NCBI GenBank assembly: GCA_001464335.1
Contig: LNEV01000016.1
Span: 1-64,000 of the forward strand
Direction: 5' to 3'
Length of the DNA stretch: 64,000 bases
Source: Rhizobiales bacterium Ga0077545
GTDB taxonomy: Bacteria; Pseudomonadota; Alphaproteobacteria; Rhizobiales; Methylopilaceae
Positions 7,272 through 17,276 of the stretch are shown in pieces. The notes under the pieces are model-generated. The model was not told the origin of the DNA. It saw nothing but the letters and a program-made list of their open reading frames with translations, and made no database searches. Within the stretch, counting starts at the first letter, position 1. The number at the start of each line of letters is the position of its first letter. Both the position numbers and the translations under genes were made by a program.

Positions 7272-9140
7272 GTGACCGGCATCGACCGGCGGCATGTCCT
7301 GAAACTCGGCGGCGCGGGGGCAGCACTCCTTGCGCTGCCGCGCGTTTCCCTTGCACAGACAGGGGTACCGCCCCAGCACGGCCTGTCGGTGTTCGGCGAT
7401 CTGAAATACGCGGCGGATTTCGCCCATTTCGATTATGTGAACCCCGACGCGCCGAAGGGCGGGCGCATCTCCTACACGCCCTCGCAATGGGCGCTGAACC
7501 AGAACCCGAACACGTTCAACACGCTGAACACGCTCATCCTGAAAGGCGATGCGCCGGTCGGTCTTGAAATGGTGTTCGCGAGCCTGATGACGCGCGCGCT
7601 GGACGAGCCGGACGCCGTGTATGGACTTGCGGCCGAAAGCGTCTCCATCGAAGACGGCGGCAAGACCTTTCGCTTCGTCCTGCGCGCCAATGCGAGCTTC
7701 CATGACGGAACGCCAATCACCGGGGAAGACGTCGCCTTTTCCGTCACCACGCTGAAGAAGGACGGGCATCCGAGCTTCGCGCAAGGCATGCGCGAGGTGG
7801 AGGGAGCCGAAGCGGTGGGGGAGCGCGAAGTGCTGGTGCGGTTTTCCGGCACGCAGGCGCGCGATGTGCCGCTCCTTGTGGCCGGTCTGCCGCTTCTGTC
7901 CAAGGCTTGGTACACGGAAAATCCGATCACCGAAGGCTCGATGAAAAAGCCGCTCGGTTCCTCGGCCTACCAGGTCGGCAATCTCTCGCCCGGCCGCTTC
8001 ATCGAATATGAGCGCGTGAAAGACTGGTGGGGAAACGATCTCGCCGTCTCGAAGGGGCAGAACAATTTCGACGTGATCCGCATCGAATTCTTCCGCGACC
8101 GGCAGGCGGCGTTCGAAGGCTTCAAAGCCGGTGCGTACTGGTTTCGCGAGGAGTTCACCTCGCGCGTCTGGGCGCGGGGCTACAACAATTTTCCGGCGCT
8201 CGAAGATGGCCGCGTGATCCGCTTCGAATTGCCCGATCAGCGCGCCTCGGGCGCGCAAGGCTGGTGGATCAACACGCGGCGCAAGAAGTTCGCAGACCCC
8301 CGCGTGCGCGAAGCGCTCATCCATGCGTTCGACTTCGAATGGACGAACACCAATCTGATGTACGGCTCCTACACCCGCACATCCTCCGTGTTCGAGGGCT
8401 CGGACATGAAGGCGAACGGCCCGCCTTCCCCCGCGGAGCTTGCGCTGCTGGAACCCCATCGTGCCCAATTGCCGCCCGACGTGTTCGATGCGCCGTTCGT
8501 GCCGCCCGTCAGCGACGGCAGCGGAAAGGACCGCACCTTGCTGCTGCACGCACAGCGGAAGCTGAAGGAAGCCGGCTTCACCGTGAAAAACGGCATCTGC
8601 CACGATACCGAGGGAAATCCGTTCACGCTCGAAATTCTCGACGACGACCCTACCTTTACGCCCCATGTGCTCGCTTACATCCGCAATCTCGAATTTCTCG
8701 GGATCAGAGGCTCGTTCCGCGTGGTCGACGCCGCGCAGTTCAACGCGCGCGAGACGGGGTTCGATTTCGATCTCGTGCCGCGCCGCTACTCGATGTCGTC
8801 GAGCCCCGGCAACAGCCTTCGTCTGTTCTTCGGCTCGGAAACCGCGAACATTCCCGGCTCCAACAATCTGTCCGGGATTTCGGATCCCGTGATGGATGAA
8901 CTCATCGCACGCGTGATCGCCGCAAACACGCGCGAGGACATGAACACCGCCGCCCGCGCGCTCGACCGCGTCATGCGCGCGGGAAAATACTGGATCCCGC
9001 ACTGGTTCAAGGGCACGCACTGGATCGCGACCTGGGATGTGTTTGGGCGGCCCGACATCAAGCCGCGCTATGGCCTGCCGAACGACAGCGCCTGGTGGTT
9101 CGACACGGAAAAAGCCGCAAAAATCGGTATAAGGCCCTGA
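7272..9140 (+). CDS. yejA: Second peptide ABC transporter substrate-binding protein (Tat-type signal)
   Basis: 622 residues, clearly related to the preceding gene (same [10 protein letters not shown] and [11 protein letters not shown] blocks) but diverged. It starts with GTG, 7 bases after the stop of the first copy. The N terminus [19 protein letters not shown] resembles a twin-arginine signal, whereas the first copy has a Sec signal, so the two may be exported by different routes. Probably feeds the same YejBEF permease with a different peptide range; that is inference from position. Confidence 0.88.
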   Translation: MTGIDRRHVLKLGGAGAALLALPRVSLAQTGVPPQHGLSVFGDLKYAADFAHFDYVNPDAPKGGRISYTPSQWALNQNPNTFNTLNTLILKGDAPVGLEMVFASLMTRALDEPDAVYGLAAESVSIEDGGKTFRFVLRANASFHDGTPITGEDVAFSVTTLKKDGHPSFAQGMREVEGAEAVGEREVLVRFSGTQARDVPLLVAGLPLLSKAWYTENPITEGSMKKPLGSSAYQVGNLSPGRFIEYERVKDWWGNDLAVSKGQNNFDVIRIEFFRDRQAAFEGFKAGAYWFREEFTSRVWARGYNNFPALEDGRVIRFELPDQRASGAQGWWINTRRKKFADPRVREALIHAFDFEWTNTNLMYGSYTRTSSVFEGSDMKANGPPSPAELALLEPHRAQLPPDVFDAPFVPPVSDGSGKDRTLLLHAQRKLKEAGFTVKNGICHDTEGNPFTLEILDDDPTFTPHVLAYIRNLEFLGIRGSFRVVDAAQFNARETGFDFDLVPRRYSMSSSPGNSLRLFFGSETANIPGSNNLSGISDPVMDELIARVIAANTREDMNTAARALDRVMRAGKYWIPHWFKGTHWIATWDVFGRPDIKPRYGLPNDSAWWFDTEKAAKIGIRP

Positions 9141-9150
9141 AGGAACAAAG

Positions 9151-10263
9151 ATGCTCGCTTATATCGCCCGACGTCTTCTGCTGATGATCCCGACTTTGTT
9201 CGGCATCATGCTGATCTCGTTCATCGTGGTGCAGTTCGCGCCCGGCGGGCCGGTCGAGCGTGTCATTGCGCAGCTTCAGGGGGCGGACACATCGGCCACG
9301 TCGCGCATCGGCGGCGGATCGGGCGGCGATCTTGGTGCAGGACCGCAGCCGGGATCGTTGTCGGGCGATCCGGTCGCAAGCCGTTATCGCGGCGCGCAGG
9401 GCCTCGACCCCGAATTCATCAAGAGCCTGGAGCGGCAATTCGGTTTCGACAAGCCCGCGCATGAGCGCTTTTTCAAGATGATCTGGGATTATGCCCGCTT
9501 CGATTTCGGCCAGTCCTATTTCCGCGATGTCTCGGTGCTGCAGCTCATCAAGGAGAAGCTGCCCGTCTCGATCTCGCTCGGCCTGTGGATGACGCTCATT
9601 TCCTATGCCATCTCGATCCCGCTCGGCATCCGCAAGGCGGTGTCGGACGGCTCGGCCTTCGATGTCTGGACATCGGGCGTGATCGTGATCGGCTACGCGA
9701 TTCCGGGATTTCTGTTCGCGATCCTGCTCATCGTTCTTTTTGCGGGCGGCTCGTTCTTCGATGTGTTTCCGCTGCGCGGGCTCACCTCCGACAATTGGGC
9801 CTCGCTGCCCTGGTATCAGAAGATCACCGATTATTTCTGGCACCTGACGCTGCCGCTGATCGCGCTTGCGGTCGGTGCCTTCGCGACGACGACATTGCTG
9901 ACGAAGAACTCCTTTCTCGACGAAATCCGCAAGCAATATGTGCAGACCGCGCGGATGAAGGGCCTCAGCGAGAGGCAGGTTCTGTACGGCCATGTGTTCC
10001 GCAACGCGATGCTGATCCTGATCGCGGGCTTTCCCGGAACGTTCATCTCCGCCTTCTTCACCGGCTCGCTTCTGATCGAGACGATCTTCTCGCTCGACGG
10101 GCTCGGGCTGCTCGGGTTTGAAAGCGTGGTGAACCGCGATTATCCGGTCGTGTTCGCTACGGCCTATATTTTCGGGCTTCTCGGCCTTCTCGTCGGGCTT
10201 CTCAGCGACCTCACCTACACCTGGGTCGATCCACGCATCGATTTCGAGGGGCGGAGCGTGTGA
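9151..10263 (+). CDS. yejB: Peptide ABC transporter permease YejB
   Basis: 370 residues. Inner-membrane permease of the DppB/YejB type. N terminus [19 protein letters not shown], a long periplasmic insertion at about 30-110 with Gly/Ser-rich sequence, then the BPD_transp_1 domain with the cytoplasmic EAA-like loop around [20 protein letters not shown]. It starts 11 bases after the second binding-protein gene and its stop overlaps yejE (GTGTGATG). Confidence 0.94.
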   Translation: MLAYIARRLLLMIPTLFGIMLISFIVVQFAPGGPVERVIAQLQGADTSATSRIGGGSGGDLGAGPQPGSLSGDPVASRYRGAQGLDPEFIKSLERQFGFDKPAHERFFKMIWDYARFDFGQSYFRDVSVLQLIKEKLPVSISLGLWMTLISYAISIPLGIRKAVSDGSAFDVWTSGVIVIGYAIPGFLFAILLIVLFAGGSFFDVFPLRGLTSDNWASLPWYQKITDYFWHLTLPLIALAVGAFATTTLLTKNSFLDEIRKQYVQTARMKGLSERQVLYGHVFRNAMLILIAGFPGTFISAFFTGSLLIETIFSLDGLGLLGFESVVNRDYPVVFATAYIFGLLGLLVGLLSDLTYTWVDPRIDFEGRSV

Positions 10264-11456
10264 TGATGGACCACACGACGACCATCCCGACACCCGCCGG
10301 CCAGCCGCTCGCTCCGCCGCCGTCCGGCGGAACGGCCCCGGCCGAACCGCCGCCGCGGCGCGAGCGTTTCGAGCTGTCGCCGATCAACCGCCGCCGCTGG
10401 CGCGCCTTCCGTGCCAACCGGCGCGGATTCTGGTCTTTGATCCTTTTTCTCGGCCTGTTCGTGATGTCGCTGTTTGCGGAATTCATCGCCAATGACAAGC
10501 CGTTCGTCGTCTCCTACGATGGGCAATTGTATGTGCCCGCTTTGAGCGTTTATCCGGAGACCGCTTTCGGGGGCGACTTCGAAACCGAGGCGGACTATCG
10601 CGATCCGTTCCTGCAGAACCTGATCAAGGAAAAAGACGGCTGGATGCTCTGGCCGCCGATCCGCTATTCCTACGATACAATCAATCTTAATCTGCCGGTT
10701 CCCGCACCTGCGCCGCCGACATGGATGCTGAGCGCCGAGCAATGCGAGGCGGCGGGCGCGCAGGCAAACTGTTCCGGCATCGAATGGAACTGGCTCGGCA
10801 CCGACGATCAGGGCCGCGATGTCGTTGCGCGCCTGATCTACGGTTTCCGCATTTCGGTTCTGTTCGGCCTTGTGCTGACGATCTTCTCATCTATCGTCGG
10901 CGTCGCCGCCGGTGCGGTGCAGGGCTATTTCGGCGGCTGGACCGATCTTCTGTTCCAGCGTTTCATCGAAATCTGGACATCGATCCCGACGCTCTATCTT
11001 CTCATCATCCTTGCCGCCGTGATTACGCCGAGCTTCTGGGTGTTGCTCGGCATCCTGCTTCTGTTCTCGTGGGTGGCGCTCGTCGGCGTCGTGCGCGCCG
11101 AATTCCTCAGGGCGCGCAATTTCGAATATGTGCGCGCGGCGCAGGCGCTCGGCGTCGGCAACAAGACGATCATGTGGCGGCATCTTCTGCCGAACGCGAC
11201 GGTTGCGACGCTCACCTTCATGCCGTTCATCCTCAACGGCTCGATCACCACGCTCACCTCGCTCGATTTCCTCGGCTTCGGCCTGCCGCCCGGATCGGCC
11301 TCGCTGGGCGAATTGCTTGCCCAGGGCAAGGCCAATCTTCAGGCGCCGTGGCTCGGCATATGCGGGTTCCTTTCCATCGCCGTCACGCTCTCGCTCCTCG
11401 TCTTTTCCGGCGAAGCGGTGCGCGACGCCTTCGATCCTCGGAAGACCTTCGCATGA
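10263..11456 (+). CDS. yejE: Peptide ABC transporter permease YejE
   Basis: 397 residues. Partner permease of YejB. A Pro-rich cytoplasmic N terminus (about 1-40) precedes FRANRRGFWSLILFLGLF, a periplasmic region with the YejE-type WLGTDDQGRDVVARLIYG motif, and the transport domain with EYVRAAQALGVGNKTIM as the EAA loop. The TGATG overlap with yejB supports ATG 10263; GTG 10260 and ATG 10266 are alternatives. Its own stop overlaps yejF by ATGA. Confidence 0.93.
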   Translation: MMDHTTTIPTPAGQPLAPPPSGGTAPAEPPPRRERFELSPINRRRWRAFRANRRGFWSLILFLGLFVMSLFAEFIANDKPFVVSYDGQLYVPALSVYPETAFGGDFETEADYRDPFLQNLIKEKDGWMLWPPIRYSYDTINLNLPVPAPAPPTWMLSAEQCEAAGAQANCSGIEWNWLGTDDQGRDVVARLIYGFRISVLFGLVLTIFSSIVGVAAGAVQGYFGGWTDLLFQRFIEIWTSIPTLYLLIILAAVITPSFWVLLGILLLFSWVALVGVVRAEFLRARNFEYVRAAQALGVGNKTIMWRHLLPNATVATLTFMPFILNGSITTLTSLDFLGFGLPPGSASLGELLAQGKANLQAPWLGICGFLSIAVTLSLLVFSGEAVRDAFDPRKTFA

Positions 11457-13075
11457 GCGGCACACCTCTTCTTTCGGTCCGCGATCTTTCCGTTTCCTTC
11501 GTTCAGGACGGAACGGAAACGCTCGCCGTGGACCGCGTGTCGTTCGACATCGCCAAGGGCGAGACGCTCGCGCTGGTGGGCGAATCCGGCTCCGGAAAAT
11601 CGGTCACGGCTTTGTCCGTACTCAAGCTTCTTCCCTATCCCTCGGCGCGACATCCGTCGGGCGAGGTTCTGTTCAAGGGCGAGAACCTCATCGACCGCGA
11701 CGAGAGCGATCTTCGGCGCGTGCGCGGCGCCGACATCTCGATGGTGTTTCAGGAGCCGATGACCTCGCTCAACCCGCTGCACACGATCGAGCGGCAGGTC
11801 GGGGAAATTCTCGAACTGCATCGCGGCTGGAACAAGACGAAAATCCGCGCGCGCGTGCTCGAACTGCTCGACCAGGTTGGCATCCGCAACGCGGAACAGC
11901 GCCTCGATGCCTATCCGCATCAATTGTCGGGCGGGCAGCGCCAGCGCGTGATGATCGCGATGGCGCTGGCGAACGAGCCGGACCTCCTCATCGCGGACGA
12001 GCCGACCACCGCGCTCGATGTGACGGTGCAGGCGCAGATTCTGCATCTGCTGCAGGATCTGCAGAAGAAGCTCGGAATGGCGATGCTGTTCATCACCCAC
12101 GATCTCGGCATCGTGCGCAAGATCGCCGACCGCGTCTGCGTCATGACAGGCGGCAAGATCGTCGAGAGCGGGAAGACGGAAGACATCTTCACCAACCCGC
12201 AGCACGATTACACGCGCCATCTTCTTGCCGCCGAGCCCAAGGGCGCGCCGCCGCCCGTGAACACGGCAGCGCCCATCATCCTCTCGACGGATGGCCTGAA
12301 AGTGTGGTTCCCGATCAAGCGCGGTTTCTTCCGCCGGACCGCCGGGCACATCAAGGCCGTCGACGGCGTCAGCGTGTCCTTGCGCGAAGGCGAAACGCTT
12401 GGCGTCGTCGGCGAGAGCGGTTCCGGCAAGACGACGTTGGGTCTTGCGATCCTGCGCCTCATCCCGTCGGACGGGCCGATCGTCTATCTCGGCAACCGGA
12501 TCGACGCGAAGACGCGCGAGGAGATGCGGCCGCTGCGGCGGGACATGCAGGTCGTGTTTCAGGATCCGTACGGATCGCTGTCGCCGCGCATGTCCGTGGC
12601 CGACATCGTGGCCGAGGGGCTTGCGCTGCATGACGGGCTGAACACCAAAGCGCGGCGGGGCCGCGTGGCGGAGGCGCTCGACGAAGTCGGCATCGACCCG
12701 CGCGCGATGGACCGCTATCCGCACGAATTTTCCGGCGGGCAGCGGCAGAGGATCGCCATTGCTCGCGCGATGGTTCTCAACCCGAAATTCGTCGTTCTCG
12801 ACGAGCCGACCTCCGCGCTCGACATGTCCGTGCAGGCGCAGATCGTCGATCTGCTGCGCGATCTGCAGAAGAAGCATGCCTTGTCATACCTCTTCATCTC
12901 GCACGATCTGAAAGTCGTGCGGGCGCTGGCCAGCGAGGTCATCGTGCTGAAGGATGGCAAGGTGGTCGAACAGGGTGCGGCACAGCAGATTTTCGATGCG
13001 CCGGAAACCGATTACACCAAGGCGCTGATCGCCGCCGCACTGGATCTCGACGTGGCAGGCGCCGCGCGGGAGTGA
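11453..13075 (+). CDS. yejF: Peptide ABC transporter ATP-binding protein YejF (two ATPase domains)
   Basis: 540 residues with two complete ABC ATPase halves. Half 1: Walker A GESGSGKS, signature LSGGQRQR, Walker B LLIADEP, switch His in FITHD. Half 2: [27 protein letters not shown]. Powers uptake through YejBE. The start at 11453 is set by the ATGA overlap with yejE; longer in-frame starts run through yejE and are not used. Last gene of the operon; a REP-like element follows at once. Confidence 0.95.
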   Translation: MSGTPLLSVRDLSVSFVQDGTETLAVDRVSFDIAKGETLALVGESGSGKSVTALSVLKLLPYPSARHPSGEVLFKGENLIDRDESDLRRVRGADISMVFQEPMTSLNPLHTIERQVGEILELHRGWNKTKIRARVLELLDQVGIRNAEQRLDAYPHQLSGGQRQRVMIAMALANEPDLLIADEPTTALDVTVQAQILHLLQDLQKKLGMAMLFITHDLGIVRKIADRVCVMTGGKIVESGKTEDIFTNPQHDYTRHLLAAEPKGAPPPVNTAAPIILSTDGLKVWFPIKRGFFRRTAGHIKAVDGVSVSLREGETLGVVGESGSGKTTLGLAILRLIPSDGPIVYLGNRIDAKTREEMRPLRRDMQVVFQDPYGSLSPRMSVADIVAEGLALHDGLNTKARRGRVAEALDEVGIDPRAMDRYPHEFSGGQRQRIAIARAMVLNPKFVVLDEPTSALDMSVQAQIVDLLRDLQKKHALSYLFISHDLKVVRALASEVIVLKDGKVVEQGAAQQIFDAPETDYTKALIAAALDLDVAGAARE

Positions 13076-13080
13076 TGCCC

Positions 13081-13184
13081 CATCCTGAGCCGGGCCGAAG
13101 GCCCGTGTCGAAGGATATTCGCACATTCAGAGCACGCCGCCATCCTTCGACACGGACGGCTTTGCCGTCCGGCTCAGGATGAGG
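13081..13184. repeat. REP-like inverted-repeat element, copy 2
   Basis: Outward arms CATCCTGAGCCGG...GTGTCGAAGGAT (13081-13116) and ATCCTTCGACAC...CCGGCTCAGGATG (13142-13184) are inverted copies separated by 25 bases, each with its own small internal palindrome. The right arm matches the element at 305-350. It lies between convergent gene ends (yejF and the NlpC/P60 gene) and supplies the last codons and stop of the latter. Confidence 0.85.
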
Positions 13185-13974
13185 GCTGCAGGCGCCGAAT
13201 GCTCGTGACCTCGCTGCCTGCTTCAGCAATACGGGCAATCGCTTCAGCGGCATCTTCCACGGCAACCATCATGTGATGCGCGTTGGCGTGGAGCAGCGTG
13301 CCGTCGCCGCGCGCGATGGCGACATGGCCTTTCCAGAACACGAGATCGCCACGCTGGAGCGCGTCCGCACGCGTGAACGGGACCTCCGTGCCCAGCGCCG
13401 CCTCCTGCTGATCGCTGTCGCGCGGCGCGGACATGCCGGCCGCATCGAGCGCGACCTGAACCAGGCCCGAGCAGTCGAGACCGAGGCTGGTCTTGCCGCC
13501 CCACAGATAAGGAGTACCGACGAAACGTTCCGCGACCGCGACGAAATCCGGTTCCGCTGCCGCGAGCGGCGCGATATGGCGCGCGGGCACATAGCCGAAC
13601 GGCGCGACAAGCGCAAAAGCGCCCTGCTCGCTCACGACCGCGACGCGGGCGCCGAGGCTGAGCACGTCTTTCGGCGGCAGCTTGATGTCGGGACCGGGAA
13701 ACAGGAAGGTACGCAGCACCGCAACCTTGTGGGTCGGCGCGGGCGACTGGTCGAAGGCCCATTCCGGCAGCCAGCCGACATAGTAATCCAGCCCGAGCTG
13801 GACATGCACCCAGCCCTCCTCGGCGTCGAAGATCGTGACCGGCTCGCCGAACACCGCTTCGGTGAGGAGCGATGCGTCCGGACGCGGTTCCTTGCGCAGC
13901 GGCGCAGAGCCCACGGCGATGCGCGCGGGTTTCCCGTGTCCCGGCGGAGGCGTCAGGCGCGGATCAGGAGCCAT
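13174..13974 (-). CDS. NlpC/P60-family cysteine peptidase with N-terminal SH3-like domains
   Basis: 266 residues. Probably cleaves peptidoglycan stem peptides. Two SH3-like stretches (about 17-75 and 80-135) precede the NlpC/P60 domain: catalytic C168 in GLDCSGLVQ, H217 in WKGHVAIARG and a further His in LLHANAHHM. No signal peptide is seen, so it may act on imported muropeptides in the cytoplasm, fitting its overlap (11 bases) with the aminopeptidase gene upstream. The final codons, encoding QPSS and stop, come from the REP-like element at 13081-13184. Confidence 0.92.
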   Translation of the reverse strand: MAPDPRLTPPPGHGKPARIAVGSAPLRKEPRPDASLLTEAVFGEPVTIFDAEEGWVHVQLGLDYYVGWLPEWAFDQSPAPTHKVAVLRTFLFPGPDIKLPPKDVLSLGARVAVVSEQGAFALVAPFGYVPARHIAPLAAAEPDFVAVAERFVGTPYLWGGKTSLGLDCSGLVQVALDAAGMSAPRDSDQQEAALGTEVPFTRADALQRGDLVFWKGHVAIARGDGTLLHANAHHMMVAVEDAAEAIARIAEAGSEVTSIRRLQPSS

Positions 13975-15337
13975 GACGCGCCTTCAGATAGGCGTAAATA
14001 GCACGAATGGCATGGGCCTCGCCGCCTTCCGGACGGCCGGGACGTGCGGACGGCGTCCACGCGAAAATATCGAAATGGGCGTAGGTCTTCGCCTTCTCGA
14101 CGAATTTGCGCAGGAACAAAGCGGCGGTGATGGAGCCGGCATGACCGCCGGTGCCGGCATTGTTCACATCCGCGACCTTGCTCGCGATCATTTTTTCGTA
14201 ATTGCGCCAGAGCGGCAGGCGCCAGACCGGGTCGTTCTCCGCAAGGCCGGTGCGGACGATGTCGTCTGCGAACGCATCGTCATCGGAAAACACCGGCGGC
14301 ACTTCCGGCCCGAGCGCCACGCGCGCCGCGCCGGTGAGTGTCGCAAGATCGATCAGGAGGTCCGGCTCCTCCTCGTCGGCGAGCGCGAGCGCATCGGCGA
14401 GAACCAGGCGGCCTTCCGCATCCGTGTTGCCGATCTCGACCGTGATGCCCTTGCGGCTGCGAAAGACATCGCCGGGGCGGAAGCTGCGCCCGCTTACCGC
14501 GTTTTCGACCGCTGGAATGAGCACGCGCAGGCGTATGGGCAGGTCCGCATCCATCAGCATATGGGCAAGGCCGAGCGCGTTCGCCGCGCCGCCCATATCC
14601 TTCTTCATGATGAGCATGGCCGAGGACGGCTTGATGTCGAGGCCGCCGGTGTCGAAGCACACCCCCTTGCCGACGATGGTCACCCGGGGATGGCTCTCAT
14701 TGCCCCATGTGAGATCGAGAAGGCGCGGCGCGCGCGGGCTCGACACGCCGACGGCGTGGATGAGCGGGAAATCGCGCGCCAGCTCCTCGCCGCGAACGAC
14801 GCTGCACCGTGCCTCATGGCGACCGGCCAGCTCCTGCGCCGCCGATTCCAGCTCCTCCGGCCCCATATCGTTCGACGGCGTGTTGACCAGATCGCGCGCC
14901 AGCCGGACGCCCTCGGCGATGCGCACCACCTCGGCGACATCCACGCCGGAGGGAACGGCGAATTTGACGGTCTTGATCTCGGGCTTGCGATAGCGGTCGA
15001 AGCGGTAGGACCCGAGCAGGAATCCGACAATCGCCAGCCGCGCATCCGGCAGCGCACCTTCGAAACGGTAATCGCCTGCGGGCAGATCCCGCGCCAGATT
15101 GGCGGCAAGGAAAGGATCGCGGCTTTTGGCATCCTCCGCCCCGACGCCGAACACCGCGCCAAGGAGCGTGCCGCCGGGCCCCGGAACAGCCAGCACGCGG
15201 CCGGCCGACGGCTCGAAGCCCGTCGCGGCGATCCATGCGCGGGCGGTCTCGGGGAGATGACCCTGCTCCTGGCCCTTGGCGAGCACCCAGACCGGGAGAG
15301 AGGGCGAGAAATCGGGAGGAAGAAGAAGCGACTGCAC
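13964..15337 (-). CDS. M17-family leucyl aminopeptidase
   Basis: 457 residues. Two-metal cytoplasmic aminopeptidase of the PepB-like branch. The C-terminal catalytic domain carries VGKGVCFDTGGLDIKP, MKKDMGGAA and the signature NTDAEGRLVLADAL, with metal ligands Lys, Asp and Glu in place; the NLARDLVNTPSN type motif appears as ARDLVNTPSNDM. Co-transcribed with the NlpC/P60 gene, suggesting joint breakdown of peptides or muropeptides. Divergent from tadD. Confidence 0.94.
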   Translation of the reverse strand: MQSLLLPPDFSPSLPVWVLAKGQEQGHLPETARAWIAATGFEPSAGRVLAVPGPGGTLLGAVFGVGAEDAKSRDPFLAANLARDLPAGDYRFEGALPDARLAIVGFLLGSYRFDRYRKPEIKTVKFAVPSGVDVAEVVRIAEGVRLARDLVNTPSNDMGPEELESAAQELAGRHEARCSVVRGEELARDFPLIHAVGVSSPRAPRLLDLTWGNESHPRVTIVGKGVCFDTGGLDIKPSSAMLIMKKDMGGAANALGLAHMLMDADLPIRLRVLIPAVENAVSGRSFRPGDVFRSRKGITVEIGNTDAEGRLVLADALALADEEEPDLLIDLATLTGAARVALGPEVPPVFSDDDAFADDIVRTGLAENDPVWRLPLWRNYEKMIASKVADVNNAGTGGHAGSITAALFLRKFVEKAKTYAHFDIFAWTPSARPGRPEGGEAHAIRAIYAYLKARHGS

Positions 15338-15416
15338 GTTCGGGAACTCCGCATACTTTCGGGGAGCATAGCCCGATGCGGCGCAACAGGAGAGGCCATG
15401 ACGCCGCGCGCCCCTT

Positions 15417-15431
15417 TTAACGAAGCATTAG
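15417..15431. promoter_or_regulatory. CtrA-box-like site before tadD
   Basis: TTAA-N7-TTAG matches 7 of 8 fixed positions of the CtrA consensus TTAA-N7-TTAA. It lies about 65-80 bases before the tadD start and about 80-95 bases before the divergent aminopeptidase start. Tad pilus genes are CtrA-controlled in Caulobacter, which makes the position sensible. Confidence 0.4.
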
Positions 15432-15494
15432 GGTTAACAGCGGTAAACATTTCGCATCCCGCCCCTTCGGCGCAACCCGAAAACCGGCCTGTCC

Positions 15495-16277
15495 ATGTTC
15501 CGTTCCAGCCCGCGTTCTTCGCTTCGTTCTGCCCTGTTGGCCTCGATCTGCTGCGCAATGCTGACCGGATGCGCTTCGAAGGGCGATCCGGGCACGACCG
15601 GCTCCATCGGGCGCCGGGATGCGGGCCCTGCCGAGCAGAAGGCGCAGGCGCTGCGCAGCGCCGGCCGCGCCGATGAGGCCGTAAAGCTGTTGCAGGCTGA
15701 AGTTGCCCGAAACCCGAAATCGAAGCCGCTGATGGCAGCTTATGGCCGCGCGCTCGCCGATGCTGGACGCAGCGACGAGGCGCTCGTAGCGCTCGCCAGC
15801 GCGCACGATCCGCGCCGCCCGGACTGGCGCCTTATGAACACGGAAGGCGCCCTGCTCGACCGGCTCGGCCGGACCGTGGACGCCCAGAGCCGCTATCAGG
15901 CCGCCCTGAAGCTGAACCCGGACGAGCCGGCCATTCTCACCAATTTCGGACTGTCCCTCGCGCTGTCGGACAGGCCCGCGGAAGCCGAGGGCATGATGCG
16001 CCGCGCGATCGCTCATCCGGCGGCAACGCCGAAAATGCGCCAGAACCTGGCGCTCGTTCTTGCGCTCCAGGGTAAATACGCGGAGGCCGAAGAGATCGTC
16101 CGGCGCGATCTTCCGCCGGAAGAGGCCGCGGCAAATATCCGTTACTGGAAGCAAAGCCTGAAAACGAAACCCGCCAACGCCCCCGCCGCAAAGCGCGCGC
16201 CGGCAATGGCGCCGTCTCCCGCCGCTCCGCTGAAACCGCCCGCCGCCGTCAACGACAATTTCGGCCTGAGAAGCTGA
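15495..16277 (+). CDS. tadD: TadD-like tetratricopeptide lipoprotein
   Basis: 260 residues. A lipoprotein signal (ASICCAMLTGC, lipobox LTGC at about residue 26) is followed by 3-4 TPR motifs (about 45-200) and a Pro/Ala-rich tail. In Tad systems TadD is an outer-membrane pilotin-like assembly factor. It is convergent with tadC, with 16 bases between the stop codons, so it belongs to the Tad locus by position. The start has only a weak ribosome binding site. Confidence 0.85.
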   Translation: MFRSSPRSSLRSALLASICCAMLTGCASKGDPGTTGSIGRRDAGPAEQKAQALRSAGRADEAVKLLQAEVARNPKSKPLMAAYGRALADAGRSDEALVALASAHDPRRPDWRLMNTEGALLDRLGRTVDAQSRYQAALKLNPDEPAILTNFGLSLALSDRPAEAEGMMRRAIAHPAATPKMRQNLALVLALQGKYAEAEEIVRRDLPPEEAAANIRYWKQSLKTKPANAPAAKRAPAMAPSPAAPLKPPAAVNDNFGLRS

Positions 16278-16293
16278 AGCTTCGCGCGGTTGC

Positions 16294-17268
16294 TCAGCGG
16301 ACTTCCATGACCTGCATGATCGCGGGGCCAAGGATGACGACGAACAGGACCGGCAGGAAGAACACGATCATCGGCACCGTGAGCTTCGGCGGAAGGGCCG
16401 CGGCCTTCTTCTCCGCCTCGTTCATGCGCATGTCGCGGTTCTCCTGCGCGAGAACGCGCAAAGTCTGCGAAATCGGCGTACCGTAACGCTCGGCCTGAAT
16501 GAGCGCGCCGACGACCGCCTTGACGCCATCGAGACCCGTACGCACGCCGAGATTCTCATAGGCCTGACGCCTGTCCTGCAGATAGGACATTTCCGCCGAT
16601 GTCAGGATGAGCTCCTCGGCAAGCTCGACCGATTGTTCGCCGATTTCCTGGCTGACCTTGCGGAAGGACGCTTCGACCGACATGCCCGCTTCGATGCAGA
16701 TCAGCAGCAGATCGAGCGCGTCGGGGAACGCACGGCGGATCGAGAGCTGGCGCTTGGTGATCTTGTTCTTCAGGTAGAGCTGGGGCGCCTTGATGCCGAC
16801 ATAGGCGCCGAAGATGATCGCGCCGATCTTGATGGCGAGAGGCTGCTCGCTCGGCAGAAGAAAGAACATGTAGATCGCAGTGGCGATCGCCAGAACGATA
16901 GGCGTGACGAGGCGGAAGAACAGGAACACGACCATCGGCCCCTGCCCGCGATAGCCGGCCATGACCAGCTTTTCCTTCGCGTCATCCGCCGACAGATGTT
17001 TTGCCAGATCGAACTGTTCGACCACGCGCTTCATATAGGCCTTCGGCTCGCGGCGCAGGCTGACCGTGTTCGCCCGCGCCATCCGCTCGCGCTCGCGCGC
17101 ACGTATCTTGTCGCGCTCCAGCGCCACCGCCTTCATCCGGCGGTTCAGCTGATCGTTCTGCAGGAGCGGCATTCCGAGCGTGATGATGGTGCACGTCGCC
17201 GCGACCGCGGCGAGGGCCATGATCATCACGTTGCGGTCGGTGGCCATGCGTACGATCTCGTCCATCAT
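16294..17268 (-). CDS. tadC: Tad pilus inner-membrane platform protein TadC
   Basis: 324 residues. Type II secretion system F-family platform protein. Membrane segments lie near the N terminus, mid-protein (VVFLFFRLVTPIVLAIATAI) and at the C terminus (VPMIVFFLPVLFVVILG), with the F domain (RAFPDALDLLLICIEAGMS) between. Two ATGs in tandem follow GGGAGG; the first lies 1 base from it and the second 4, so the second (17265) may be the true one. It starts 8 bases after the tadB stop. Confidence 0.93.
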   Translation of the reverse strand: MMDEIVRMATDRNVMIMALAAVAATCTIITLGMPLLQNDQLNRRMKAVALERDKIRARERERMARANTVSLRREPKAYMKRVVEQFDLAKHLSADDAKEKLVMAGYRGQGPMVVFLFFRLVTPIVLAIATAIYMFFLLPSEQPLAIKIGAIIFGAYVGIKAPQLYLKNKITKRQLSIRRAFPDALDLLLICIEAGMSVEASFRKVSQEIGEQSVELAEELILTSAEMSYLQDRRQAYENLGVRTGLDGVKAVVGALIQAERYGTPISQTLRVLAQENRDMRMNEAEKKAAALPPKLTVPMIVFFLPVLFVVILGPAIMQVMEVR

Positions 17269-17276
17269 GCCTCCCG

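Noticed and set aside
5489-9020. Two long minus-strand frames opposite the binding-protein genes
   Set aside because: Shadows of the two yejA-type genes. Their similar appearance only reflects the similarity of the real genes.
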